A DNA stretch of 64,000 nucleotides from Yoonia sp. I 8.24 (lineage in GTDB: Bacteria; Pseudomonadota; Alphaproteobacteria; Rhodobacterales; Rhodobacteraceae), in NCBI RefSeq assembly GCF_022096995.1, contig NZ_JACXGQ010000004.1, positions 62,001 to 126,000 of the forward strand. Direction: 5' to 3'. The position numbers and the translations under genes are program-made. Below, in pieces: positions 44,839 through 52,957 of the stretch (its first letter is position 1; each line of letters begins with the position of its first letter). The notes beneath the pieces are model-generated. The model was not told the origin of the DNA, did no database searches, and saw only the letters and a list, made by a program, of their open reading frames with translations.

Positions 44839-45561
44839 ATGAAACTGATCAAAACTTCACTGCTTTTCGGAGCCATTCTTACAACCCCAGCCTGGGCTGA
44901 AGGGACATTCACATTAGGTGCATTTACCAGCAACGACGCGAGCGTTTATTCCGACCATGACGACTGGAGCCTTGTGCCTTATGTGGCATACGACACCGAG
45001 CACTTTCACGTTGGGTTTGATGGGGTGGCGTATCATCTCATGAACACAGAACAGACGACACTGTCCGTTGGGGCAAGTACAAATTACGGCGACATTTTTG
45101 ATCAAGACATCGCATTCTTCGACGGATTAGATCGCGAGGCTGATTTGCAGATCGAACTTACAGTGGATCATGATTTTGGAGGGTTCTTTGTCGAAGGAGA
45201 GGTCGCCGTTGACGTGTCGGTCGCAAAAAGCGGGCACTTTGCGACCGTTGCTGCTGGGTATGCGACAGATCTCTCGTTCGCATCATTGTCCGTGAAAGGC
45301 GGGGTGACTTACACGTCCGAAGAGCATAACCAATATTACTACGGCGTCACCACGGATGAAGTCACCGCCGGCCGCTCCGTGTATCTAGCTGATGACGCAT
45401 TTTTACCATTTATCGCGGTTGAGGCCCTTGTCCCGGTTTCCGACAATGTAACCTTTGTGGCACAGGTTGAGTTTATAGATTTGGAAGATGTGAAAGACAG
45501 CCCGTTGCTGGATGCTGACACCAACGCCACTGCGCTGTTAGGTATCGCGTATCAATTTTAA
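44839..45561 (+). CDS. MipA/OmpV-family outer-membrane protein
   Basis: A 240-aa beta-barrel protein with signal peptide MKLIKTSLLFGAILTTPAWA. MipA/OmpV hallmarks: WSLVPYVAYDTEHFHVGFDG near the start and HNQYYYGVTTDEVTAGR, ending with the OMP C-terminal Phe (ALLGIAYQF). In-frame ATGs at 44818 (overlapping the peptidase stop as ATGA) and 44839 are both possible; the latter has the cleaner signal. MipA members link peptidoglycan enzymes in E. coli; role here unknown. Confidence 0.87.
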   Translation: MKLIKTSLLFGAILTTPAWAEGTFTLGAFTSNDASVYSDHDDWSLVPYVAYDTEHFHVGFDGVAYHLMNTEQTTLSVGASTNYGDIFDQDIAFFDGLDREADLQIELTVDHDFGGFFVEGEVAVDVSVAKSGHFATVAAGYATDLSFASLSVKGGVTYTSEEHNQYYYGVTTDEVTAGRSVYLADDAFLPFIAVEALVPVSDNVTFVAQVEFIDLEDVKDSPLLDADTNATALLGIAYQF

Positions 45562-45573
45562 AAAAACATGCGT

Positions 45574-45598
45574 GCGCAGGGCATTTCTTGCCCTGCGC
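45574..45598 (+). terminator. Perfect hairpin between the MipA-like and AraC-like genes
   Basis: GCGCAGGGCA and TGCCCTGCGC form a 10-bp perfect stem with a 5-base loop, 12 bases after the MipA stop and 20 before the AraC ATG. Only TTCG follows, so termination may be partial; it could also be a processing or stability element. Confidence 0.6.
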
Positions 45599-45618
45599 TT
45601 CGTGAGACCGGAACAAAC

Positions 45619-46794
45619 ATGCCATTCGCCGCTCTTATTATGATCATTCACAGCACGCTTGCTGGCTTGTGCCTATTTTGTGCAAACCTGCTGTTGCTCC
45701 GCCGTAGGGATGAAGGCGTTTACGTGCCTTTGGCCCTACTATTCTTGTTTCAAGGGCTTAGCTTCTTACCCGATTTGATAGCCGATGCTATCTATGGGCC
45801 TGACGCGCAGACAGCGTGGCAAATCTACCTCAACGTGTTGATTAGCCCACTTGATTTGGCAAGCCCTTTACTGTTCTGGCTATATGTACGTGCTTTGACC
45901 AGCGAAGGACCGGTCATGCCGGTATCCTGTAAGTTTTGGCATGCCGGCCCCATCATTGCGGCTTCGCTCTGTATCACGCCCGTGGTTGCCATACCTGCAG
46001 ATATATTGAACGGGATTACCCCGCCGCCGACAGAACTGATGCCACATATCCGGTTGATCACACAGCTCTTGCTGGTTGCGGATATGATATTTATGGCAAT
46101 TGTTACCGTCTATATCACCCTGACTATTCGTAGGCTGCAGCGTTACCGAAAAAGGCTGCGGGACATATTTGCGAGCACCGAGAACCGAGAGTTGACGTGG
46201 ATTTGGCTCATTACCATCAGTACAGGCATCTACTTATTGGTAGGTTTTATTGATACACTGTCCGACAGTCTGGGTTGGAGCGCGGAAGTAACGCAAACTC
46301 CCATCTTCCAAGTGCTTGCTGAGTTAATTATTCTGGTGTTGATGTGGACTATTGGGGTCTGGGGGCTGCGCCAACGCCCAGGCTTACGTTCTCCATCGGT
46401 TGAACCTGTGTTAGAGCAGATCAGTCCCGAATTATCCAAATATAAACATTCAGCACTGGATGACGAAAGAGCAAAGCGTATCGCAGCAAAGATTGAAACC
46501 GCGATGCAAGCAGATTTGCTGTACCGCGACCCAAATCTGTCGCTTTGGGATTTATCAAAACATATATCGGTTACCGCCCATTACGTCTCACAGACATTGA
46601 ACACGCAGTTGGGCCGTAGCTTTTTTGACTACGTTAACTATTGGCGGATCAAAGAAGCTGTCAAGCGGCTGACCACGACCAAAGAAACAACTCTTGTGAT
46701 CGCTCTGGACGTTGGCTTCAATTCGCGCTCGTCATTCTACAAGGCCTTCAAACGCGAGACCGGAAAAACCCCGCGAGACATCCGAGAAAAGTGA
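45619..46794 (+). CDS. Seven-transmembrane AraC-type regulator
   Basis: A 391-aa protein (ATG 45619; an in-frame ATG at 45568 lies inside the hairpin region) with seven hydrophobic segments in residues about 1-255, for example LAGLCLFCANLLLL, LALLFLFQGLSFLPDLI and ELIILVLMWTIGVWGL. The C-terminal 110 residues form an AraC helix-turn-helix domain: LSLWDLSKHISVTAHYVSQTL, FFDYVNYWRIKEAVKRLT and IALDVGFNSRSSFYKAFKRE. It is therefore a membrane-bound sensor-regulator, likely controlling the adjacent peptidase and OmpV-like genes. Confidence 0.9.
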   Translation: MPFAALIMIIHSTLAGLCLFCANLLLLRRRDEGVYVPLALLFLFQGLSFLPDLIADAIYGPDAQTAWQIYLNVLISPLDLASPLLFWLYVRALTSEGPVMPVSCKFWHAGPIIAASLCITPVVAIPADILNGITPPPTELMPHIRLITQLLLVADMIFMAIVTVYITLTIRRLQRYRKRLRDIFASTENRELTWIWLITISTGIYLLVGFIDTLSDSLGWSAEVTQTPIFQVLAELIILVLMWTIGVWGLRQRPGLRSPSVEPVLEQISPELSKYKHSALDDERAKRIAAKIETAMQADLLYRDPNLSLWDLSKHISVTAHYVSQTLNTQLGRSFFDYVNYWRIKEAVKRLTTTKETTLVIALDVGFNSRSSFYKAFKRETGKTPRDIREK

Positions 46795-47081
46795 TACCAC
46801 TCGCCGGGTCGCCTCATATTGGTCCCACAATATGTAAAATGCGTTTGGTCAGACAACATCTGTCTTGGCTGTGAAGACGGTATATTTTACTATATTTTGT
46901 AGATTTTCTGATGGCCAGCGCATCCCCTATGCTCATTGATGATTATCACGAACGGCGCTGTCCATTTTCAATTTCTTTTATGGCTGTGTAATCGGCTTTA
47001 AAAATAGTTGACAGTTATAGTCAGTTAATGTCTACGCTCGGCCAAGCATAACATCAGCTATGCTAAATTTAGGAGAGACCC
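46795..47081. other. Leader region of the FecBCD-like operon
   Basis: A 287-base A/T-rich gap. It contains TTGACA at 47008-47013 with TGAC/GTCA half-sites 7 bases apart just downstream (47009-47023) and several TATATTTT runs (46879-46902). A promoter for the transporter must be here. I cannot assign a Fur, RirA or Irr box with confidence. No gene is seen. Confidence 0.5.
46815..46834. promoter_or_regulatory. Inverted repeat after the AraC-like gene
   Basis: CATATTG and CAATATG form a perfect 7-bp dyad with a 6-base spacer, 20 bases after the stop codon. No terminator T-run. It could be an operator for the ABC-transporter genes or part of a terminator. Confidence 0.35.
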
Positions 47082-48236
47082 ATGAATGTCAGAACACTGA
47101 CGCGGGGTCTTTGCTCCGCTACCGCAGCTATGACGCTTACTTTCGCGTCAGCCACGTTCGCCACCGCAGAGACAATTACCGTCACCGATATCGCAGGCCG
47201 CGTTGTCGAAGTTGAACACGACCCATCCCATGTCGTAATTGGTGAAGGGCGCATGATCTATTCGATCGCGTTGCTTGACCAAGAAAACCCATTCCAACGT
47301 GTCGTTGGTTGGAAAGACGATATGGTTAACTATGACCCTGATGCGTATCGTAAGTATCTAGAGGTTTTCCCGGAAATCGCGGATTTGCCTAGCTTTGGTA
47401 GCCCGTACAACGATGAATGGAACCTTGAAGCTGTTATTTCGCTGGGGACAGAAGTAGTCTTGATGAACCTTGGGAACCTTCTGAAGGCCCAAGAAAGCGG
47501 AATTATTGAAAAGCTCGAAGAAGCTGGAATTGCGACCGTTTTTGTCGATTTTCGCCAAGACCCTACACAAAATACAGTGCCTAGCCTGCAACTGTTAGGG
47601 CGTATCTTTGACCGTCGCGACGAAGCGGATGCTTTTGGTGATTATTACCAAGAGCAGATGAAACTTATCTATTCACGCGTGCAAGAAATCCCTGTCGAAG
47701 ATCGTCCTATTGTCTTTATCGAACGTGCTGCGGGCTATAATCCTGCGGAATGCTGCAGCACATTTGGTGCCGCCAACCTTGGCCGTTTGGTTGATCTGTC
47801 CGGTGGCCGGAACTGGGGGTCTGCGAAAACGCCGGGGTTCTCGGCATCTGTGAGCCTCGAGGCCATCTTCTCTGATGATCCAGACGTGATCATCGGTACC
47901 GGCGCAAACTGGGCCGAAGCCAACCCGGCAACCACGGCCGTTCTGTTCGGGTACGAAGCGGACGCCGCGATGGTAGAAGAACGCCTTGCCGCACTTGCAG
48001 CACGTGACGGTTGGCCAGAACTGTCGGCGGTTAAAAACGGGCGTTTCCATTCCGTCTATCACCAGTTCTACAACAGCCCTTACCACTTTGTTGCGATGCA
48101 AGCTTTTGCGAAATGGCTGCACCCAGAGCTGTTCGAAGATGTCGATCCAGATGCAACAATGGCAGAGCTTCACGACAGGTTCCTGCCCATCGACTATTCG
48201 GGTGTCTTCTGGGGAACGCTTGAGTCTGACGATTGA
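47082..48236 (+). CDS. Periplasmic binding protein of a FecB/siderophore-type ABC transporter
   Basis: A 384-aa secreted protein with a signal peptide (TLTFASATFATAETI) and the class III binding-protein layout: ITVTDIAGRVVEVEHDPSHV, YSIALLDQENPFQRVVGW, LEAVISLGTEVVLMNLGNLL, then the second lobe with NPAECCSTFGAANLGRLVDL and VSLEAIFSDDPDVIIGTGAN. An adjacent Cys-Cys (AECCS) is unusual for periplasmic substrates. It is the substrate-capture part of the iron/cobalamin-type transporter that follows. The cargo (siderophore, haem, molybdate-like) is not readable. Confidence 0.9.
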   Translation: MNVRTLTRGLCSATAAMTLTFASATFATAETITVTDIAGRVVEVEHDPSHVVIGEGRMIYSIALLDQENPFQRVVGWKDDMVNYDPDAYRKYLEVFPEIADLPSFGSPYNDEWNLEAVISLGTEVVLMNLGNLLKAQESGIIEKLEEAGIATVFVDFRQDPTQNTVPSLQLLGRIFDRRDEADAFGDYYQEQMKLIYSRVQEIPVEDRPIVFIERAAGYNPAECCSTFGAANLGRLVDLSGGRNWGSAKTPGFSASVSLEAIFSDDPDVIIGTGANWAEANPATTAVLFGYEADAAMVEERLAALAARDGWPELSAVKNGRFHSVYHQFYNSPYHFVAMQAFAKWLHPELFEDVDPDATMAELHDRFLPIDYSGVFWGTLESDD

Positions 48237-48251
48237 TTTGACTTTACTAAG

Positions 48252-48274
48252 CGGCCCTGCTTGATGCGGGGCCG
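48252..48274 (+). promoter_or_regulatory. Intercistronic hairpin between binding protein and permease genes
   Basis: CGGCCCTGC and GCGGGGCCG form a 9-bp stem (one T-G pair) with a TTGAT loop, beginning 16 bases after the binding-protein stop and ending 27 bases before the permease ATG. Such elements are known to lower expression of the permease and ATPase relative to the binding protein. Confidence 0.6.
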
Positions 48275-48301
48275 TCATCGCTGTTGAAGGGCTCTGAATT
48301 C

Positions 48302-49363
48302 ATGACAATAGATGTAGATGCAACCGACATGCGGCGGGCATATGCGGCGCAGCTCATGCGCCGGTACGCTATGATCGCGCTGGTTGGCGGGCTGTTGGGC
48401 CTTAGCTTTTTCTTGGATGTGGCCACAGGCCCCGGAAAATATAGCCTATCGGTCGTGTTTGATGTTCTTACTGACCCGTTGTCGCATGGGGTCCGGTTAA
48501 AAGTGATCGTTTGGGATTACCGTTTGCCAGTCGCCATCACGGCCGTCTTGGTCGGTGCGTTACTGGCCGTTGCGGGGGCGCAAATGCAAACGATTTTGAA
48601 TAACCCGCTGGCGGAGCCTTTCACACTGGGTGTGTCCGCAGCCGCTAGTTTTGGGGCTTCCTTGGCCATTGTGATGGGCATTAGCGTCATTCCGGCGGTT
48701 GGCCCACTGTTGGTCACGGTGAACGCCTTTATGTTTGCGTTGTTGACCTGTGGTTTTATCTTGTTTGCGACCCGCCTCAAAGGGGTTGGGTCCGAAACGA
48801 TGATTTTATTTGGGATCGCGATTTTCTTCACGTTCTCTGCGCTTTTGGCACTGATGCAATATATGGCATCAGAAGACGAAATCGCGCGGATCGTATTTTG
48901 GATGATGGGATCTCTTAGTCGCGCAAGCTGGGAAAAAATCGCGCTTGGGGCGCTATTGCTGGCCGTCGCTATTCCGTTCAGCCTGTTGCGTACCTGGCCA
49001 ATGACGGCGCTGCGCATGGGCGAAGCGACCGCCGAAAGCATGGGCGTCGATGTCGGGCGCTTACGCGTCGAGATGTTGATTTGTATTTCGCTGCTAGCGG
49101 CAACCGCAGTGTCCTTTGTCGGAACAGTTGGATTTGTTGGCCTTGTAGGACCGCATATCGCGCGGATGCTTGTGGGTGAAGATCAACGTTTCTTTGTTCC
49201 CCTGTCGGCCATTGTCGGAGCGTTGGTGTTGTCGCTGACATCTTTGATTTCAAAATCAATTACACCGGGAATTATTTACCCAATCGGCATCATCACATCG
49301 TTGATCGGCGTCCCGGTCTTTATCTCGATCATTTTAAGCACGCGGCGGGAGAGACTATCATGA
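48302..49363 (+). CDS. FecCD-family ABC transporter permease
   Basis: A 353-aa permease with about ten hydrophobic segments and the family stretches DYRLPVAITAVLVGALLAVAGA, QTILNNPLAEPFTLGVSAAA, LIFLGIAIF-like segments and FVGTVGFVGLVGPHIARMLVG near the C-terminus. It probably forms a homodimeric channel. A TTG at 48284 in frame is less likely than the ATG at 48302. Overlaps the ATPase gene by ATGA (49360-49363). Confidence 0.92.
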   Translation: MTIDVDATDMRRAYAAQLMRRYAMIALVGGLLGLSFFLDVATGPGKYSLSVVFDVLTDPLSHGVRLKVIVWDYRLPVAITAVLVGALLAVAGAQMQTILNNPLAEPFTLGVSAAASFGASLAIVMGISVIPAVGPLLVTVNAFMFALLTCGFILFATRLKGVGSETMILFGIAIFFTFSALLALMQYMASEDEIARIVFWMMGSLSRASWEKIALGALLLAVAIPFSLLRTWPMTALRMGEATAESMGVDVGRLRVEMLICISLLAATAVSFVGTVGFVGLVGPHIARMLVGEDQRFFVPLSAIVGALVLSLTSLISKSITPGIIYPIGIITSLIGVPVFISIILSTRRERLS

Positions 49364-50133
49364 CCCTCAGCATTGAAAACCTCAAGGCAGGATATGGAAA
49401 CACCCAAGTGCTCCATGATGTTTCGGTCCCGAACATCGAAGGCGGCGCCTTTGTCGGGTTAATCGGGCCAAACGCATCTGGGAAATCCACGCTATTTAAA
49501 ACCCTCGCTGGATTGGTAACGCCAACAGCCGGACTTATCAGGATTGGCGAAGATGATGTAACGCAATTACGGCGCAAGGATCGCGCGCGCCGGGTTGCCT
49601 ACATGCCGCAGGCGTTTGGGTGCAACGCCTTGTTGACTGTCTTTGAGAGCGTCTTGCTGGCGTTAAAACAAACGACGGGCTGGCGAGTTGATGATGAGAA
49701 TCTTGATCGCGTATCATATACGTTGAACGCACTAAAATTGTCGCATCTTGCAAACCGTGGCGTGTCAGACCTCAGCGGAGGTCAGGCCCAGATGGTCGCG
49801 GTTGCGCAAACAATTGTACGTTCACCCGAGGTTATTTTGTTAGATGAGCCTACAAGTGCGTTGGACCTTCACCACCAACTATCAATCATGACGTCGATCC
49901 GTAACGAAATGGACAAAAAGAAGCCGGTTGTCGTGGCTGCCCTGCATGATCTAAATCTTGCTGCCAAATTTTGCGATAGATTGGTGCTGTTACGGGATGG
50001 GGTAATCCTCGCTGACGGTAAGCCTGAGAACATTCTAGCCCTTTCCGAAATTGGTGAAACCTACCGCGTTCATACTGAACTAGAGCATACGAAACGCGGC
50101 GCACTATACGTGGACGCACGACTGTCTGCGTGA
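49360..50133 (+). CDS. ABC transporter ATP-binding protein (FecE/BtuD type)
   Basis: A 257-aa ATPase with Walker A GLIGPNASGKSTLFKTL, signature LSGGQAQMVAVAQTI, Walker B VILLDEPTSALD and the H-loop ALHDLNLAAKFCDRLVLL. It energises the permease upstream; start overlaps the permease stop by ATGA. Signature QAQ instead of QRQ is seen in this subfamily. End of the operon; no obvious terminator until the hairpins at 50282. Confidence 0.94.
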   Translation: MTLSIENLKAGYGNTQVLHDVSVPNIEGGAFVGLIGPNASGKSTLFKTLAGLVTPTAGLIRIGEDDVTQLRRKDRARRVAYMPQAFGCNALLTVFESVLLALKQTTGWRVDDENLDRVSYTLNALKLSHLANRGVSDLSGGQAQMVAVAQTIVRSPEVILLDEPTSALDLHHQLSIMTSIRNEMDKKKPVVVAALHDLNLAAKFCDRLVLLRDGVILADGKPENILALSEIGETYRVHTELEHTKRGALYVDARLSA

Positions 50134-50638
50134 TTCAGTTAAGACATGCTGCAAGGTCTTCATAGGAGAAGCAGCGCTGCAGCGTCACTACACATGATCA
50201 ACGACGGCTTTGGGCTGTTACTTCGTGGGCAATTTTTGTTCATCTCCTGATAGCGGACTTTAGCTGCACTACAGAAAAACGGCAAAGTGGCTCATACCTG
50301 CCATTAGCCGCTTTGCAGCATCATGGCGGATCTGATGAGATAGCATCGTCATGGACGGCCCATTGCGGAACTTGGCCGTCACTGCGCTATGCTGCAGTGC
50401 GGCCCGTCAGACCGGTCATTCGCGGCAGCCGCGAAGCCAGATTCACACAACACGGACATGTCCGTCATTCGCCCATTTTCCGACAATTTCTGAAGCCAGC
50501 CCAAAAGAGACTTTGAATGGACCTATCGGCCACCATGGGCGTTGCGGGTCAGGGTCCGCATGAAATGCAAAGACTGCCGAAAGTCCAGGCTGCCTTTCTT
50601 AGGTGTCGCTCTCATCAAGCCACTTTTGAAAGAAGGCT
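50134..50638. other. Non-coding stretch with two strong hairpins and one repeat copy
   Basis: Between the transporter and the PagL-like gene I see no gene. It holds two stable stem-loops. The first is 50282-50316, an 11-bp stem, GCAAAGTGGCT with its near-complement. The second is 50374-50404, CACTGC with GCAGTG flanked by GGCC arms. They sit in or beside the first copy of a diverged repeat (about 50289-50400). All open frames here are short and lack ribosome-binding sites. Confidence 0.55.
50289..50400. repeat. Diverged repeat, copy A
   Basis: Shares with copy B (about 51645-51757) the block TTGCAGCATC (50313-50322 and 51673-51682) and, 35 to 38 bases later, ATG-GACGGCCCA-GCGGA followed by ATGC-GCAG-GC. 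Several small gaps and substitutions separate them. The limits are approximate. The two copies flank the PagL-like gene in direct orientation. Confidence 0.45.
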
Positions 50639-51157
50639 CTATCCCTCCCAGTTGGTCGTCCAACGGATGGCAAGCGTTTCGCGGCTCGAGCTGTCATCGA
50701 AAAAATCTGCATTGGACATACTGTCGTAGATGACAGTCAGGTTACTGCCGTTGTCAAACCTATAGCCAATACCAAATGCCGCTCGAAATTGTAGGGGCCC
50801 ATCAAGATCAGCGCCGTCACCTTGTCTGTAAAAACCAGGCATCAGCGAGGTTTCGACGAACAATGGGGTGTCGTAAACGTATTGGCTGCTCCATTTACCG
50901 CCGATCCCGAACCACGCAGCCCCATCGGTTGTGAGCGAAAGACCATAAGTGGGGCGAAAGGGACCGCGTCGACGATGGCTGTCGTAGCCAAGGTAGAACT
51001 CATTCGCACTCTGAAATTCATCAGATTGCAGTTGTCCTAACTGATAAAATATTTGTGGTTCTTGCTTTTCGGTATAAAGGCAACCGTTGGGGCAATCATT
51101 CAACGTCATATCGGTCAAACTCGTCAGCAGCCAGATCAGACCAAGTGTACCGTCCAT
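50639..51157 (-). CDS. PagL-like acyloxyacyl-hydrolase family protein, catalytic His apparently lost
   Basis: A 172-aa outer-membrane barrel-like protein. The second half (ANEFYLGYDSH, PTYGLSLTTDGAAWFGIGG, QFRAAFGIGYRFDNGS, NLTVIYDSMSNADFFDD) resembles the PagL lipid A 3-O-deacylase family. PagL uses a His-x-Ser-Asn; here the motif reads SMSN, so the catalytic His is Ser if my alignment is right, and the protein may be a structural or inactive relative. The N-terminus is a weak signal peptide. It lies alone between two copies of a diverged repeat. Confidence 0.65.
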   Translation of the reverse strand: MDGTLGLIWLLTSLTDMTLNDCPNGCLYTEKQEPQIFYQLGQLQSDEFQSANEFYLGYDSHRRRGPFRPTYGLSLTTDGAAWFGIGGKWSSQYVYDTPLFVETSLMPGFYRQGDGADLDGPLQFRAAFGIGYRFDNGSNLTVIYDSMSNADFFDDSSSRETLAIRWTTNWEG

Positions 51158-51873
51158 GATGTCATCCTATTTTTTGTGGCCCGTTGGAGCCTCCCGAAAG
51201 ATGTACTAGGGCTAGATAACACTAAGGCGCATATCTGCCTGCAACAGCGCAGCAAAACAAAATGCCTTGAGTAATCTCCCAAAAAAACGGTTTTTGACCT
51301 ATCAACTTACATCTTGCGTGGCCGCAACATAACGGCAGGGTACAGCGCATCAGAAATCGCCACAATGGGCACTTTTCCTCGTGGTTAATGTATGCGGTGC
51401 CCCGAGGCTGACAACGCCTCGGCAGCCGAGGCAGATTGAAATCCACCACACACGATAGCTCCCCATTCACATGCTGCGAGCGGGTCGAGGGTCGGCAATT
51501 CTTATCACTGGCACAACACCGGATCAGCCTTATCGGTGTGAACACTAGGCGGTCCGAACGCCATAGACTGGTCCGAGCTTGCTATTTTGCAGTAACCGCC
51601 TTTAGCGCGCCGCTACCGCTCAGGCACCACGCAGCATGCGCTACTTTGGGCTATTTGTGGACCTCGGAGGCCTTGCAGCATCTGATCTGTTGGTTCTTCT
51701 ATCTTGGATGAGGACGGCCCAAAGCGGACATTGCATGCACGCTGCATGCCGCAGCGCAACTCCCCGGCAGCCGACATTACCGAATGAGCGCAGCATTTTG
51801 ATACGCCCGAGATTCGCTATGCGGGACTTAATTGCTGTCAGTCCCGCATTGGTGGATGGCCGCTTTTATAGGC
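51158..51873. other. Long non-coding, probably decayed stretch
   Basis: No frame here looks like a gene, though several are open. A hairpin is clear at 51402-51422 (CCGAGGC, 7-base loop, GCCTCGG). Repeat copy B occupies about 51645-51757. Composition and stop-codon density suggest decayed coding sequence or a series of insertions, but no family is recognisable. Confidence 0.5.
51645..51757. repeat. Diverged repeat, copy B
   Basis: Second copy of the element described at 50289-50400: TTGCAGCATC at 51673-51682 and GGACGGCCCAAAGCGGACAT from 51711. Contains GCATGC twice around ACGCT (51733-51749), a possible short stem. Limits approximate. Confidence 0.45.
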
Positions 51874-52182
51874 TCAGTGGTTTTTTGCTAAAATCTCTCC
51901 TTTCCGATTGATGCAGCAATACCGATCGTTGCGGTAGTCATCATGGCTGAGTGTAACGCGAGCGAGACCGCACGAGAAGTCAGATGCGCCATAGAATTCA
52001 CGCGGTATGACAACTGCCCCAGTTTTGTCGATAAATCCGGTTTTGTCATCCTGGAGGATCGTGGTAAGGCCTTCGTAGAAATAACCCATGCGTTTCTCTG
52101 GAGGAAATATTCTGGGCTTTCGGTCATCGCCCAACATGTAATCCCCGTAGGCACCCTCCAGTAGTTGGCGGTTTTGAACCTA
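51874..52182 (-). pseudogene. WG-repeat protein fragment
   Basis: On the minus strand the frame ending at 51874 encodes, from about 52170, NRQLLEGAYGDYMLGDDRKP and then YEGLTTILQDDKTGFIDKTG, AVVIPREFYGASDFSCGLAR and CINRKGEILAKNH. The GFIDKTGAVVIP pattern is the WG (KWG) repeat, about two units. The ATG at 52137 gives 87 aa. The frame continues upstream without break to the TAG of the CARDB gene at 52180-52182, so it may be a read-through remnant or the C-terminal part of a broken longer gene. Confidence 0.55.
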
Positions 52183-52668
52183 ACCTTCTTTATGAAGGCA
52201 ATAGCCTGAATCGTGATTGTTTGTTTCAACAAGTTCAGAAACTTCGTCCGTTGAATCGGCGAACAAGTTGAAAACCGTAGGGCTCGCGATGCCAATGCTA
52301 GCAGGGATGTCAACGGAACGCAGTGAGCTGGAGCCCGGAGCAACATTCTGAATATCCATTAGAACTGAAATGATTGGTGCGTTGTGAGGCTTGAACCCGA
52401 TGTGCATTTTAAAGGGCCCAGTATTTGCAAAGCCGTTGTTCACAATACGAAACACGATCTCATCGGATGGTTCGTAATTATTGAAATTGCAATACCCGGT
52501 TCCGGGAAGGCCTTCTATCGCACCCTCCGTCTGTGCGGGAATGACTGTCAGGTCAGCTGTTGCGACATCCAATACTATATTGGGTTGCTGTCGTTCTTGT
52601 GCATTTAGATTGCCCGCAACAAAAACAGTGCCAAGGGTCATCATCGAAAATAATACGTTCAGTTTCAT
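52180..52668 (-). CDS. Secreted CARDB-like domain protein
   Basis: A 162-aa exported protein with signal peptide MKLNVLFSMMTLGTVFVAGN (cleavage near LNA-QERQ). The mature part has the CARDB fold pattern: DEIVFRIVNNGFANTGPFKM, SSLRSVDIPASIGIASPTVF and NLFADSTDEVSELVETNNHD. Cysteines at GYCNF and GYCLHK could pair. Function unknown; CARDB domains mediate adhesion or protein contacts. An upstream in-frame start at 52719 is rejected for signal-peptide reasons. Confidence 0.8.
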   Translation of the reverse strand: MKLNVLFSMMTLGTVFVAGNLNAQERQQPNIVLDVATADLTVIPAQTEGAIEGLPGTGYCNFNNYEPSDEIVFRIVNNGFANTGPFKMHIGFKPHNAPIISVLMDIQNVAPGSSSLRSVDIPASIGIASPTVFNLFADSTDEVSELVETNNHDSGYCLHKEG

Positions 52669-52957
52669 CGCAGGTCTCCTTTTTAGTGTCTGCGATGATA
52701 TGTCGTAACGCTGGGCCAAAGGTTCAATTATTTTTTGAGTGTTTGGATTTGCGACCAGCTAATCCTTATTGAAGGCGCTCGAAAAGCTAGTTGGCGCAGT
52801 GCTTGATCTCGATCTGTCGTCTTCCGCGCCGTCCCGTATAATTGCATACTGATCATGTATGAATACTTGTTTTTTCCGTATGTGAATGTGCCTAACTAGC
52901 TCAGAGTAAGGCTGCCCGATTATTGGGTGGTGCCCACGGAAAAAAAGGAATTTTAAT

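Noticed and set aside
46980-47060. Fur- or RirA-type iron box upstream of the ABC transporter
   Set aside because: The region is A/T-rich and holds TGAC/GTCA half-sites, but no convincing match to a known box could be read.
50313-50733. Several overlapping 60-70-codon plus-strand frames between the transporter and the PagL-like gene
   Set aside because: No ribosome-binding sites, no domains and low-complexity translations; better explained as repeat and hairpin sequence.
51222-51545. 107-codon minus-strand frame in the decayed stretch
   Set aside because: Cys- and Arg-rich translation without a domain or a credible start; treated as non-coding.
51888-52346. 152-codon minus-strand frame overlapping the WG fragment
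   Set aside because: It runs in another frame across two better-supported features and shows no domain.
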